In this document: positions 1-9,805 of the stretch, piece after piece
How the letters are laid out: every line of letters starts with the position of its first letter
Numbering within the stretch: position 1 is the stretch's first letter
Assembly: GCF_004217135.1 (NCBI RefSeq)
Contig: NZ_SHKK01000001.1
Span: forward strand, 620,001 to 684,000
Length of the DNA: 64,000 bases
Reading direction: 5' to 3'
From: Micromonospora violae
Lineage (GTDB): Bacteria > Actinomycetota > Actinomycetes > Mycobacteriales > Micromonosporaceae
Notes under the pieces: generated by a model
Seen by the model: only the letters and a program-made list of their open reading frames with translations
The model's database searches: none
What the model was told of the DNA's origin: nothing
Translations under genes and position numbers: made by a program

Positions 1-1295
1 CCATGGTCACGGTGTCGTTCGCCGCGCAGGCGTTCGGGGTGAACCCCGCCGCCGCCTGGGTGCTCGGCGCGGTCCTCGCGCCCACCGACGCCGCAGCGGT
101 CACCGGGTTGGCCAAGCGGCTGCCCCGCAAGCTCCTCACCACCCTGCACGCGGAGAGCCTGGTCAACGACGGCACCGCGCTGGTGATCTTCGCGGTGACC
201 GTGGCTCTGCTCAGCCACAGCGCCGAGCCGGGCGTGCTGGGCATCAGCGAGGAGTTCGTCGGCGCCAGCCTCGGTGGTGTGGTCGCTGGTCTGCTGGTGG
301 GGGCCATCGTGGTGCTGGTCCGCAAGCGGCTCGACGATCCGCTGCGCGAGGGCGCGCTCAGCGTGCTGACACCGTTCGGCGCCTTCCTGCTCGCCGACTC
401 GGTGCACGCTAGCGGTGTGCTGGCGGTGGTGGTCGCCGGCCTGGTGCTGTCCTACGCCGGCCCACGGGTGATCCGCGCCCGGTCCCGGGTGTTGGCGTTC
501 GCGTTCTGGGACCTGTCCACCTTCCTGATCAACGGTGGATTGTTCGTCCTGCTCGGCACGCAGATTCCCCGCGCGGTACGGGGCATCACCAGCACCTCGA
601 CCGGGCGGGCTCTGCTGATCGTGCTGGTGGTGACAGCGGTCGTGATCGGCACCCGGATGTTCTTCGTCTACCTGACCGCGCAGATCGCACGGCTGCGACG
701 ACGCCGCATCACGGACCCGAACCAGGGGCCGTCGAACTGGCGGGTGGGGACCGTCGCGGGCTGGTCCGGTTTCCGCGGTGCCGTGTCGCTCGCCGCCGCC
801 CTGGCCGTCCCGACGATGACGGTCGACGGTCGACCGGTTGTCGAACGCGACCTGATCATCTTCGTCACCGCCCTGGTGATCGTGCTGATCATGCTGCTCC
901 AGGGCACCACCCTGCCGTTGGTGGTGCGCTGGGCCGGGCTGCGCGGTGACCCGGAACGCGTGGACGAGACCCGGCTTGCCCGTCGGCGGGCGACCGAGGC
1001 GGGCCTGGCCGCCCTCCCTGAGATCGCCGCCGAGGTCGGTGCCGAGCAGGAGTCGGTCCGTCGGTTGCAGGCCGAGTACCAGCGGCACCTGGTGGACCTT
1101 GAGGAGTGCGGTGGGGACACCGCCGAGGAACGCCGCCTGGAGCGGCAGCTCCGCCTTCGCGTCCTCGCCCACAAGCGCCGTGAGGTCACCCGCCTGCGTG
1201 ACAACCGGGAGATCGACGACCTGGTGCTCCAGGAGCTCCAATCCGCGCTGGACAACGAGGAGATCCGGCTGCTGGGGCGCGGGCCCAACGAGTGA
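1..1295 (+). CDS. Na+/H+ antiporter, CPA1/NhaP type (5' end outside window)
   Basis: Monovalent cation/proton antiporter of the inner membrane. About 430 residues are visible and the reading frame is open at the window edge, so the N-terminal membrane segments lie upstream. Seen: hydrophobic helices; the family segment LAPTDAAAV, which carries the conserved Asp of the ion-binding region; ESLVNDGTA, which matches the other conserved CPA1 helix; and a hydrophilic, charged C-terminal tail of roughly 110 residues rich in Arg and Glu that is probably cytoplasmic. Length and motifs fit NhaP/NHE-like exchangers used for pH and Na+ homeostasis. Ion preference cannot be read from the sequence. The next gene starts about 270 bases downstream. 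Confidence 0.88.
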   Translation, partial: MVTVSFAAQAFGVNPAAAWVLGAVLAPTDAAAVTGLAKRLPRKLLTTLHAESLVNDGTALVIFAVTVALLSHSAEPGVLGISEEFVGASLGGVVAGLLVGAIVVLVRKRLDDPLREGALSVLTPFGAFLLADSVHASGVLAVVVAGLVLSYAGPRVIRARSRVLAFAFWDLSTFLINGGLFVLLGTQIPRAVRGITSTSTGRALLIVLVVTAVVIGTRMFFVYLTAQIARLRRRRITDPNQGPSNWRVGTVAGWSGFRGAVSLAAALAVPTMTVDGRPVVERDLIIFVTALVIVLIMLLQGTTLPLVVRWAGLRGDPERVDETRLARRRATEAGLAALPEIAAEVGAEQESVRRLQAEYQRHLVDLEECGGDTAEERRLERQLRLRVLAHKRREVTRLRDNREIDDLVLQELQSALDNEEIRLLGRGPNE

Positions 1296-1568
1296 CCGGG
1301 TGCCGGCAACCCCCGTCGGACCCCAACGTTCGGGGCGAACGGCGGGTGAACGGCGTACGTCGGTCAGCGGCGTCGAGGGCGCCGGGCCAGCCGCAGGTCA
1401 GCGGCTTACGGTTCCCGCTCGAACCGATCTGACCTGGGCCGCTGCGGTCGGCCGCAGTTGATCTCAATGATGACCAGATGTTCGCCCTCCGGTGGCCCGG
1501 ACGGTGGGTTGATCTTCGTACGGTGTCGGCGCCGTCCGCTGGACGGGTCGAAGGTCGAGGAGAGATCC

Positions 1569-4500
1569 GTGTCCGTCATCCCCACCGTCAGGTCGCCCGA
1601 ACCGGGCCGAAGCGTCGTCGCCCAGTACGCGGTCTCGGCGTACCCGCCCGCCGGAGTGCTCGACCAGATCGAACAGCACGCCCGTCGGTCCCCCGACCGG
1701 CCGGCGCTGTGCGACGACGCCGGTGCGATCGGCTACGCCGACCTTCTCCGGCGGATCGACGCGTTGGCCACGGTGTTGCACGGGCACGGGGTCGGCCGGG
1801 GCGCACTGGTCGGCGTCTGCCTGCCCCGGGGGCGTGACGCCATCGTGGCGATGCTGGCCGCGATCCGCGCCGGGGCCGGTTACCTGCCGCTGGATCCCGC
1901 CTATCCGTCGAACCGGCTGGCGCTGATGGTCGCCGACGCCCGGCCCACGTTGGTGCTCACCGGTCACGGTGCGGCGGAGCTGCCGGCCGGTACCCCACTG
2001 CTGAGCCTCGACCGGGAGGTGACCGTCTCGCCCGGAAGAGCGCCCGCCAGTGTGGCGTCCGACCCCGAGGACCCGGCGTACGTCATCTTCACCTCCGGTT
2101 CGACCGGCCGGCCCAAGGGGGTCAGCGTGCCCCGGCGGGCCCTGCAGCACTTCTGCCGGGCGGCCGGTGAGTGCTACGACCTGGGCCCCGACGACCGGGT
2201 GCTCCAGTTCGCCTCGCTCAGCTTCGACGCCAGCATCGAGGAGATCTTCCCGCCGCTGTGCGCGGGCGCGACAGTGGTCATCCGGGACGAGGACGCGATC
2301 AGCAGCCCCCGCCGGTTCCTTGAGCACTGCGCCCGGCACCAGATCACCGTGCTGGACCTGCCCACCGCGTACTGGCACGAGGTGGTCGCCGCTATCGACA
2401 GCGGTGACGCCACGCTGCCGGCAAGCGTTCGGCTGGTCATCATCGGCGGAGAGGCGGCACAGGCCGGCGCGGTCAGTCGCTGGCAGGCCCGGGTGGGGGC
2501 CCAGGTCCGGCTGCTCAACACGTACGGACCGACCGAGGCCACTGTCGTCGCCACCTGCGCCGACCTGACCGGGTGGTCCGGTGCCGGGCCGGTCCCGATC
2601 GGCCGTCCGCTGCCCGGGGTGAGTCTCCGTGTGCTCGGCGAGGACGGCCGTCCGGTGGCCCCCGGTGAGCCCGGTGAGCTGCGCATCGGCGGACCGGGCG
2701 TGGCCACCGGCTATCTGCGCCGTGCGGAACTGACCGCCGAGCGTTTCCCGCTCGATGCCGACGGGCGGGTCACGTACGCCACCGGTGACCGGGTGCGGGA
2801 ACTGTCCGACGGCCAGTTGACCTACCTGGGTCGGCTGGACGACCAGGTGAAGATCCGCGGGTTTCGAATCGAGCTGGGCGAAATCGAGGCGGCGTTGCGT
2901 CGGTTGCCCGAGGTCACCGACGCGGTGGTGCTGGTCGACCAGGGCAGCGGGCAGCCGCGGCTGGTGGCGCACCTGCTGAGCACGGCCAGCACCACCCTCG
3001 ACCCGGCCGACGTACGCCGAAGGCTCGGTGTCGACCTGCCCGCCCACCTGGTGCCGGCGGCGGTCCTCGGACACCGTGCGTTTCCGCTCACCGCGCAGGG
3101 CAAGGTGGACCGCGCGGCGCTGGCCCGTCTGCCGCTGCCCGCCCCGGCTGGGCCGACGGCTGCCACGGGCACCGACACCGACCCGCTGGTGGCGGCCCTG
3201 GCCGCCCGCTGGACCGACGTGCTCGGCCTGCCAGCGGTCGGCCCGGACGACGACCTGTTCGCCCTGGGCGTGGACTCGCTCGACGCCATCCGGCTGATCA
3301 GCGTGGTCCGCCGCGACCACGGAGTCGAGCCGACGCTCACCCAGCTCTACGCCGCGCCGACACCGACCCGGCTCGCCGCGCTGATCCGTACCCTGGCGAC
3401 CGCCACCGCCCCGACGGACCCGCCTGCCGTGACTCCCACTGTGGAGCCGGACGGTGCCGTGCGGCTGCCCCTCGCCGGCCTGCAACAGGACTTCTGGATC
3501 GCCGAGCAGGTCTGCGTGGATCTGCCCGCGCATACCCTGGGCATCCGCTACCGGCTGCCGGACGAGGCTCGCGCCGACCTGCTCGCGGCGAGCCTCGACG
3601 ATCTGGTGCGGCGGCATCCGGCACTGCGCTCGCGCGTCCTGCTCGTCGGCGACGAGCCGCACCTGCGCGTCGAGCGGTCCGGGCGACTGCCGCTGACCGA
3701 GGTGGACCTGCGCGACGTCGAGGTGACGCGACGGGCGCAGCACGCCGCCGAGGTCCGCGACAGGGCGGTACGGCAACCGTTCGACCTCGCCGTCGGGCCG
3801 CTGGCGCGGGCCGTGCTGATTCGGGACGGGTCGGCCGACGAACTGCTGCTCGTGGTGCACCATCTGGTCTTCGACGGATGGTCGGCAGGTCTGTTCGGCG
3901 ACGAGCTGGCCGAGCGGTACGCCCACCACAGTGCGCGTACCGGCGATTCCGTGACCGCCCCGGTCGAACCCGCTGGCGACCCGACGGCGCTGGCCGCGCT
4001 GGCCCGGCTGCGCGTCGCCAGCGCGGCCGACCCGGCTCTTGTCGACTACTGGCGCGAACGCTTCGCCGACGCGGACCTCGACCTGGAACTCCCCGCCGAC
4101 CGGCCGCGCCCGGCCACGCGGTCGTTCGTGGCCGGGCGGGTGTCCCGGCAGGTCGACCCGAGCCTGCTCGACGCGCTGCGCGCACACGGACGAACGCACC
4201 AGGCCAGCCTTTTCATGGTGCTGCTCGCCGGGCTGCAGACAGTGCTGTCGCGCTACACCGGGCGCACCGACGTGACAGTGCTGGCGCCGGTGGCCGGCCG
4301 GAACCGGCCGGAGCTGGAGCGGGTCGTCGGTGCGGCGCTGAACATCCTGCCGATGCGCGGCGACGTCAGCGGCGAACCGAGCTTCACCGACCTGCTGGGA
4401 CGGGTCCGCGCGGCAGTCCTGACCGACCTGGATCACCAGGACCTGCCGTTGCCCCAAATCATCACGGCCACCGGTCGGCAGGCGTCGGCGAACCGCAACC

Positions 4501-7500
4501 GGCTCACCGGGGTGATGCTCACCGTGCACAACACGCCGGTGCCCCGCGCCGGGGGCCTGCGGTACGCCGGCGAGGTCGCACCCGCCGCGACCATGGTGGA
4601 CCTCGCCGTCGGTCTGGACTTTCCAGTGGACGGCCCGGTGCTCAGCATCGACTACGCCACCGAGCTGTTCGACGCGGAGCGAGTCGACGCACTGCTGGAT
4701 CACCTGCTCACCCTGCTGACCGCAGCAGTTACGACGCCGGACACCCCGGTCACCCGGCTGCCGATGCTGAGCCCCGCCGAGACCGCCCGAATCCTGCACG
4801 ACTGGAACGACAGCGCCGCGCCGCTGCCGGCCGTCACCGCACTGCACCAGCTCTTCGAACGATGGGTGGCGCAGCGTCCGGACGCGCCCGCGCTGACCTG
4901 GCGGGACGAGACGATCACCTACGCCGAGCTGAACCAACGGGCCAACCGGTTGGCCCGGGTGCTGCGCGCCGACGGTGTGCTGCCCGGCAGCCGGGTCGCG
5001 ATCTGCCTGGACCGGGGCATCGAGCTGTTCGTCGCCATGTGGGCGGTGCTCAAGGCCGGCGGCGCGTACGTGCCGCTGGACCCGGCGTACCCGGCCGACC
5101 GGCTGCGCTACATGATCGATGACAGCCGGGCCGCAGTCCTGGTCACCCGCCTGGACCTGGCCACCGCGCCGGCCGCCGGAGCGTCGGTGCGGGTGGTCGC
5201 CCTGGACCGGGACACGGACCGGCTCGCCGCCGCCGACGACGGCGACCTCACAGTGGTCACCGCCGGGGCCGATCCGGCATACGTCATCTACACCTCCGGT
5301 TCCACCGGCCGTGCCAAGGGTGTGGTGGTCAGCCACCACAACCTGGTGCACGCCGCCGACATGTGGCAGCGGGCCTACCACCTCGAACCCGGCTGGACCT
5401 ACCAGCAGGCGGCGAGTTTCTCGTTCGACATGTTCGTCGGGGAGACCTTGCGGGCGCACTGCACCGGCGGTCGACTGGTGGTGGTGCCCCGCGAGACCCT
5501 GCTCGACCCCGCCGCCCTGTACGCGCTGATGCGTGCCGAGCGGGTCGAGTGCACCGAGCTCGTTCCGGCGGTGCTGCGCACCCTGCTCGCGTACGTGGCA
5601 CAGGCGGGGGAGCGGTTGGACTTCGTCCGCCTGCTCATCGGCGGCGGCGAGAAGTGGCATGTGCGGGAGTACCGGCAGGCCCGCGACCTGGTCGGGCCGG
5701 GCGGTCGGGTGGTCAACGCCTACGGGGTCACCGAGGTCAGCGTCGACAACGTCTTCTTCGACGGGGATGTCGACACGCTGCCCGACGACGCCCCACTGCC
5801 GATCGGCCGACCGTTCCCCAACAACCGCGTCTACGTGCTGGACGCGCACCGCCAACCGGTGCCGGTGGGTGTCGTCGGTGAGTTGTACCTGGGCGGGGTG
5901 GGGGTGGCGGTCGGATACCACGACCGGCCTGAGCTGACCGCCGAGCGTTTCGTCACCGACCCGTACGTGCCGTCGGCGCGGATGTACCGCACCGGCGACG
6001 GCGCGCGGTTCCGCCCCGACGGCACCGTGGACTTCCTCGGTCGGCTCGACGACCAGGTGAAGGTCAACGGTTACCGGGTGGAGTTGGGCGAGATCGAGGC
6101 GACCATCGCAGCCCTGCCCGACGTGCTGGCCTGTGCGGCGGCGGTCCACGAGGGGCAGCACGGGCTGGCCCGGCTGGTCGCCTACCTGGTGCCCCGACCC
6201 GGCGTCACCCTCGACGAACGGGCGGTACGCGACGCGGCGGCCGCGACCCTGCCGGCGCACATGGTGCCGGCCCGGCTGCTGACCCTGCCCTCCCTGCCGC
6301 TGACGCCGAACGGCAAACTCGACAGGCGGGCACTGCCCGCGCCACCGGAGGTCGACGCCGCCGCCACGGGAACGCCGCCGGGCACCGACACCGAACGCCG
6401 GATCGCCGACGTCTGGTGCGCCGAGCTGGGTCGCGTGACGGTCGGCATCGACGACAGCTTCTTCGCCCTCGGCGGCGACTCGTTCGCCGCGCTGCGGCTG
6501 GTCCGCCGAATCGACAGCGGGCTGGCGCTGGTGGAGTTGTACCAGCACCCCACCGTCCGCGCCATCGCCGCTCTGCTCGACGAACGGGCCGCCGGCGCGG
6601 ACCGGGGCGAGGGTCTGCTGCACCGGCTCACAGCGAGCGACGCCGACCCGGCCAGCGGCGGGATGACCATCGTCGCGGTGCCGTACTCCGGGGGCAGTGC
6701 CATCTCCTACCAGCCGCTCGCTGACGCGTTGCCCAGTGGCTGGGCCCTGTACGCCGTGGAGTTGCCCGGACATGACCGCAGCCGACCGGACGAGGCGACG
6801 CAGCCCGGTGCCGAGGTGGCCGAACGGGTGCTCGCTGAGCTGCGCGACATCGCCGGCCCGGTGGTCCTCTACGGGCACTGCCTCGGCACCGCGGTCACTC
6901 TCCAGATCGCCCACCGGGCCGAGGCGGAGGGAGTGGATCTGCGTGGCGTCGGGTTGGGCGCGAGCTTCCCCACGGCCCGGCTGCCCGGCCGGCTCTTCGA
7001 CTGGTTCTACCGGCTCGTGCCGACCGACCGGTTCACCTCGAATCGGGAGTACCTGTCGTACCTGCGGGCCCGGGGCGGTTTCACCGACGTGGCCGACCCG
7101 GCCGACGAGGCGTTCGTGCTGCGCAACGTCCGGCACGACGCCCGCGACGCCGAGGAGTACTACACCGCCGCCTACCGGAACCCGGACCACCCCCGCCTGC
7201 GTGCGCCAGTGCTCGCCGTGATCGGCGAGCGGGACCGGGTCACCGAGCTGTACCAGGAGCGCCATCAGGAATGGACGCACGTCGCCGAGCAGGTCGAGCT
7301 GGCCGTCCTGCCCCGGGCCGGGCACTTCTTCGTGCGTACCCACGCCGTGGGTCTGGCCGAGGCGTTGGTGGGGCACGCCTCGCGGGCGGTGCCGACGACC
7401 GACGTCGCGCCCACCCCACCGCCCGGGCCCGCGCCGGCCGTCGTGGCGCAGCCGGGTGGCCCGGCGCCCAGCCTGTCGCGGTTCGCGGTGGTCGCGTTCG

Positions 7501-8825
7501 GCCAGTTCGTGTCGATGATCGGCAGCGGGCTGAGCACGCTGGTGCTGAGTATCTGGGTCTACCAGCAGACCGGCGCGATCACCGACTTCGCGGTGGTCAG
7601 CGCGGTCGGCATGCTGCCCGGCATCCTCGCGGGGCCGATCGCCGGCGCGGTCGCGGACCGTTGGGACCGGAGACGGGTGATGCTGGTCAGTGACGCCGTC
7701 GCGGCAGCGGCCATGGTGGCGCTGGTGCTGCTGGTCACCGTCGGCGGCGGACTGCGGCTGTGGCAGATCTACCTGGCCGTGTCGGTCACCTCGTTGGCCG
7801 GTGCGTTCCAACGCCCGGCGTACCTGGCGGCGGTGGCCCAACTCGTGCCGAAGCGCTACCTGGGGCACGCCAACGGGATCAGCCAACTCGGCGTGGGCGT
7901 GGGCCTGGTCTTCGCGCCGTTGCTCGGCGCCGGTCTGATCGGTGTCATCGGCATCCGAGGGGTGATCCTGATCGACGTGTCGACGTTCTGCGTCGGCGCG
8001 CTCACCCTGCTGCTGGTCCGTTTCCCGGACCGCCTCTTCCGCCGCCGGGAGGAAGCCTTCCGTACCGAGGTGGCCAACGGCTGGCGTTACGTCGCCCGCC
8101 GACCCGGGCTGCGGGCCGCGTTGCGGTTCTTCGTCATCGACCACGCCTTCTACACCCTCGGCTTCGCGGTGATCACCCCGATGCTGCTGATCGAGCAGTC
8201 CCCGGTGGCGCTCGGCCTGGCCCTGTCCGCCGGCGGCGTCGGGGGTCTGCTCGGCAGCCTCACCATGGGTCTCTGGGGCGGCACCGCGCGGCGAGCCACC
8301 GGGATGATCCTGTTCATGGGCGTGGCCAGCCTCGCGATGGCCGTGGTGGGCATCGGCGCCAGCCCGGCCTTCGCGGTGGTCGGCATGTTCGCCCTCACCT
8401 TCGCCGAGTCCCTGATCGACGGGCACTGGATCGCGCTGATTCAGACGAAGGTGGGCTTCGACCTGCAGGGTCGCGTCCTGTCGATCTTCATCACCGTGAT
8501 GATGCTGACCATGCCGCTGGGTTACCTGGTGGTCGGCCCGCTGGCCGACCACTACGTCCAGCCGCTGCTGGAGCCCGACGGCGCGCTGGCCGCCACCGTC
8601 GGAGCGGTCATCGGCACCGGGCCGGGTCGCGGTCTGGCCCTGCTCGTCGTCCTCAGCGGTCTGCTCCAGCTCGGCTGGGCGATCCGGGGCTGGTGCAACC
8701 CCACCCTCCGGCTGATCGAGGACGCCCTGCCCGACGCCCTGCCCCCCGCCGAGATCGGCGACCGGGACGACCTGCAACGCCAGGCCGACGCCCTGCTCGC
8801 CGCCGGTGCCCCGGCCCGGTCCTGA
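1569..8825 (+). CDS. Two-module NRPS fused to thioesterase and MFS transporter
   Basis: Giant fusion of 2418 residues. Domains by eye: A1 about 30-520 (FTSGSTGRPKG), PCP1 with phosphopantetheine Ser570 (GVDSLD), C about 630-1060 with intact HHLVFDG (His764 onward), A2 about 1090-1590 (YTSGSTGRAKG; core A5 reads YGVTE rather than YGPTE), PCP2 with Ser1638 (GGDSF), TE about 1698-1934, then a complete MFS domain about 1970-2380 with the usual loop D-R-W-D-R-R-R. The TE motif is GHCLG: Cys1771 stands where Ser is normal, with Asp1889 and His1919 completing a triad. Expected role: activate two amino acids, join them, release the product and export it. GTG at 1569 is chosen over the upstream TTG at 1458 because GAGGAGAG sits five bases before it and the A domain begins soon after. 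Substrates are unknown. Confidence 0.93.
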   Translation: MSVIPTVRSPEPGRSVVAQYAVSAYPPAGVLDQIEQHARRSPDRPALCDDAGAIGYADLLRRIDALATVLHGHGVGRGALVGVCLPRGRDAIVAMLAAIRAGAGYLPLDPAYPSNRLALMVADARPTLVLTGHGAAELPAGTPLLSLDREVTVSPGRAPASVASDPEDPAYVIFTSGSTGRPKGVSVPRRALQHFCRAAGECYDLGPDDRVLQFASLSFDASIEEIFPPLCAGATVVIRDEDAISSPRRFLEHCARHQITVLDLPTAYWHEVVAAIDSGDATLPASVRLVIIGGEAAQAGAVSRWQARVGAQVRLLNTYGPTEATVVATCADLTGWSGAGPVPIGRPLPGVSLRVLGEDGRPVAPGEPGELRIGGPGVATGYLRRAELTAERFPLDADGRVTYATGDRVRELSDGQLTYLGRLDDQVKIRGFRIELGEIEAALRRLPEVTDAVVLVDQGSGQPRLVAHLLSTASTTLDPADVRRRLGVDLPAHLVPAAVLGHRAFPLTAQGKVDRAALARLPLPAPAGPTAATGTDTDPLVAALAARWTDVLGLPAVGPDDDLFALGVDSLDAIRLISVVRRDHGVEPTLTQLYAAPTPTRLAALIRTLATATAPTDPPAVTPTVEPDGAVRLPLAGLQQDFWIAEQVCVDLPAHTLGIRYRLPDEARADLLAASLDDLVRRHPALRSRVLLVGDEPHLRVERSGRLPLTEVDLRDVEVTRRAQHAAEVRDRAVRQPFDLAVGPLARAVLIRDGSADELLLVVHHLVFDGWSAGLFGDELAERYAHHSARTGDSVTAPVEPAGDPTALAALARLRVASAADPALVDYWRERFADADLDLELPADRPRPATRSFVAGRVSRQVDPSLLDALRAHGRTHQASLFMVLLAGLQTVLSRYTGRTDVTVLAPVAGRNRPELERVVGAALNILPMRGDVSGEPSFTDLLGRVRAAVLTDLDHQDLPLPQIITATGRQASANRNRLTGVMLTVHNTPVPRAGGLRYAGEVAPAATMVDLAVGLDFPVDGPVLSIDYATELFDAERVDALLDHLLTLLTAAVTTPDTPVTRLPMLSPAETARILHDWNDSAAPLPAVTALHQLFERWVAQRPDAPALTWRDETITYAELNQRANRLARVLRADGVLPGSRVAICLDRGIELFVAMWAVLKAGGAYVPLDPAYPADRLRYMIDDSRAAVLVTRLDLATAPAAGASVRVVALDRDTDRLAAADDGDLTVVTAGADPAYVIYTSGSTGRAKGVVVSHHNLVHAADMWQRAYHLEPGWTYQQAASFSFDMFVGETLRAHCTGGRLVVVPRETLLDPAALYALMRAERVECTELVPAVLRTLLAYVAQAGERLDFVRLLIGGGEKWHVREYRQARDLVGPGGRVVNAYGVTEVSVDNVFFDGDVDTLPDDAPLPIGRPFPNNRVYVLDAHRQPVPVGVVGELYLGGVGVAVGYHDRPELTAERFVTDPYVPSARMYRTGDGARFRPDGTVDFLGRLDDQVKVNGYRVELGEIEATIAALPDVLACAAAVHEGQHGLARLVAYLVPRPGVTLDERAVRDAAAATLPAHMVPARLLTLPSLPLTPNGKLDRRALPAPPEVDAAATGTPPGTDTERRIADVWCAELGRVTVGIDDSFFALGGDSFAALRLVRRIDSGLALVELYQHPTVRAIAALLDERAAGADRGEGLLHRLTASDADPASGGMTIVAVPYSGGSAISYQPLADALPSGWALYAVELPGHDRSRPDEATQPGAEVAERVLAELRDIAGPVVLYGHCLGTAVTLQIAHRAEAEGVDLRGVGLGASFPTARLPGRLFDWFYRLVPTDRFTSNREYLSYLRARGGFTDVADPADEAFVLRNVRHDARDAEEYYTAAYRNPDHPRLRAPVLAVIGERDRVTELYQERHQEWTHVAEQVELAVLPRAGHFFVRTHAVGLAEALVGHASRAVPTTDVAPTPPPGPAPAVVAQPGGPAPSLSRFAVVAFGQFVSMIGSGLSTLVLSIWVYQQTGAITDFAVVSAVGMLPGILAGPIAGAVADRWDRRRVMLVSDAVAAAAMVALVLLVTVGGGLRLWQIYLAVSVTSLAGAFQRPAYLAAVAQLVPKRYLGHANGISQLGVGVGLVFAPLLGAGLIGVIGIRGVILIDVSTFCVGALTLLLVRFPDRLFRRREEAFRTEVANGWRYVARRPGLRAALRFFVIDHAFYTLGFAVITPMLLIEQSPVALGLALSAGGVGGLLGSLTMGLWGGTARRATGMILFMGVASLAMAVVGIGASPAFAVVGMFALTFAESLIDGHWIALIQTKVGFDLQGRVLSIFITVMMLTMPLGYLVVGPLADHYVQPLLEPDGALAATVGAVIGTGPGRGLALLVVLSGLLQLGWAIRGWCNPTLRLIEDALPDALPPAEIGDRDDLQRQADALLAAGAPARS

Positions 8826-8853
8826 CCCCACCACCCCCTCACCTAGGAGCAGC

Positions 8854-9777
8854 ATGTCCACGGTCAGCATGGCACCTGTCGACGCGCCCACCGACGCCTT
8901 CGGAACCCCACTGATCGAGGCGACCGGCCTGGTGCCCGGCGTCCACATCCTGATCAAGGACGAGACCCGGTACGCGTCCGGCAGCCACAAGGAACCGGCC
9001 GCACGCGCGGTGGTGGCCCGAGCCGTCGCCGAGGGTCGTACCGAGGTGGTCGTCGCCACCTGCGGCAACTACGGCCGGGCGATGGCCATGGCCTGCCGGG
9101 CAGCCGGCATGACCTGCACCGTCGTGCTGCCCACCGGGTGGAGCGACGGCGGCGAGTTCATGCGCGCCGCCGGGGCCCGGGTGCACCTCGTCGAGGGCAG
9201 CTACGAGGACGCCGTCGACGAGTCACGCCGACTCGCCCAGGCGCCCGGGGCGGTCGACGGCAACGTGGACGGCCCGTACGTCAACGCGGTCCTCGCCGGG
9301 CACGGTGTGGTGGTCGCGGCGCTGCGCGCGGCACTCGACGAACCACCGGCGCAGCTGTGGATCCCTGTCGGCAACGGCACCACCGTCATCGCCGTGCACC
9401 GGCGGCTCCGTGAGCTGGGCTGGCCGACAGTGCTCCAGGGCGTCTGCTCGGCCGGGAACAACCCGGTGGTCACCAGTTGGCCCGGCCCGTACCGGATGTT
9501 GCCGCCGGACGCGGTGACCACCACCGACCACAACCAACCCCTGGTCAACTGGCATGCCCTCCAGGGCCCGGAGGCGATGGCCGCGATCTCCGACACCGGC
9601 GGGGCGGTGCACGGGGTCGACGACGACCAGCTCCAGCGCGCTCGGGAGTCGCTCGCCGGTCACGGCGCGTACCCCACCACTGCCGGTGCGGTCGCCCTCG
9701 CCGGGCTGCTGGCCCGCGCCGAAGCGCCGGGCGGGCTCTCCGCCGGCACCCACGTCGTGCTGCTCAGCGGTCGCTGA
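8854..9777 (+). CDS. Fold-type II PLP enzyme, threonine synthase-like
   Basis: 307 residues, ATG with AGGAG five bases upstream, 28 bases after the NRPS stop and so probably in its operon. Seen: the Schiff-base Lys in SGSHKEPAA, the substrate-loop motif TCGNYGRA, a glycine-rich phosphate-binding stretch VGNGTT, and a C-terminal LLSGR. This layout is that of threonine synthase, threonine dehydratase and cysteine synthase relatives. It lacks the N-terminal extension of housekeeping threonine synthase. Inference: it makes or remodels a non-proteinogenic amino acid for the NRPS by beta- or gamma-replacement or elimination. The exact reaction cannot be told from sequence. Confidence 0.85.
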   Translation: MSTVSMAPVDAPTDAFGTPLIEATGLVPGVHILIKDETRYASGSHKEPAARAVVARAVAEGRTEVVVATCGNYGRAMAMACRAAGMTCTVVLPTGWSDGGEFMRAAGARVHLVEGSYEDAVDESRRLAQAPGAVDGNVDGPYVNAVLAGHGVVVAALRAALDEPPAQLWIPVGNGTTVIAVHRRLRELGWPTVLQGVCSAGNNPVVTSWPGPYRMLPPDAVTTTDHNQPLVNWHALQGPEAMAAISDTGGAVHGVDDDQLQRARESLAGHGAYPTTAGAVALAGLLARAEAPGGLSAGTHVVLLSGR

Positions 9778-9805
9778 GCGCCCTGCCCACTGCTAAGGAC
9801 CTCGG

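Noticed and set aside
1464..9068. A 2534-codon open frame on the minus strand opposite the NRPS.
   Set aside because: Low-complexity Gln/Arg/His/Gly-rich translation with no domains; it is the usual antisense shadow of a high-GC gene. The plus strand has clear NRPS and MFS motifs.
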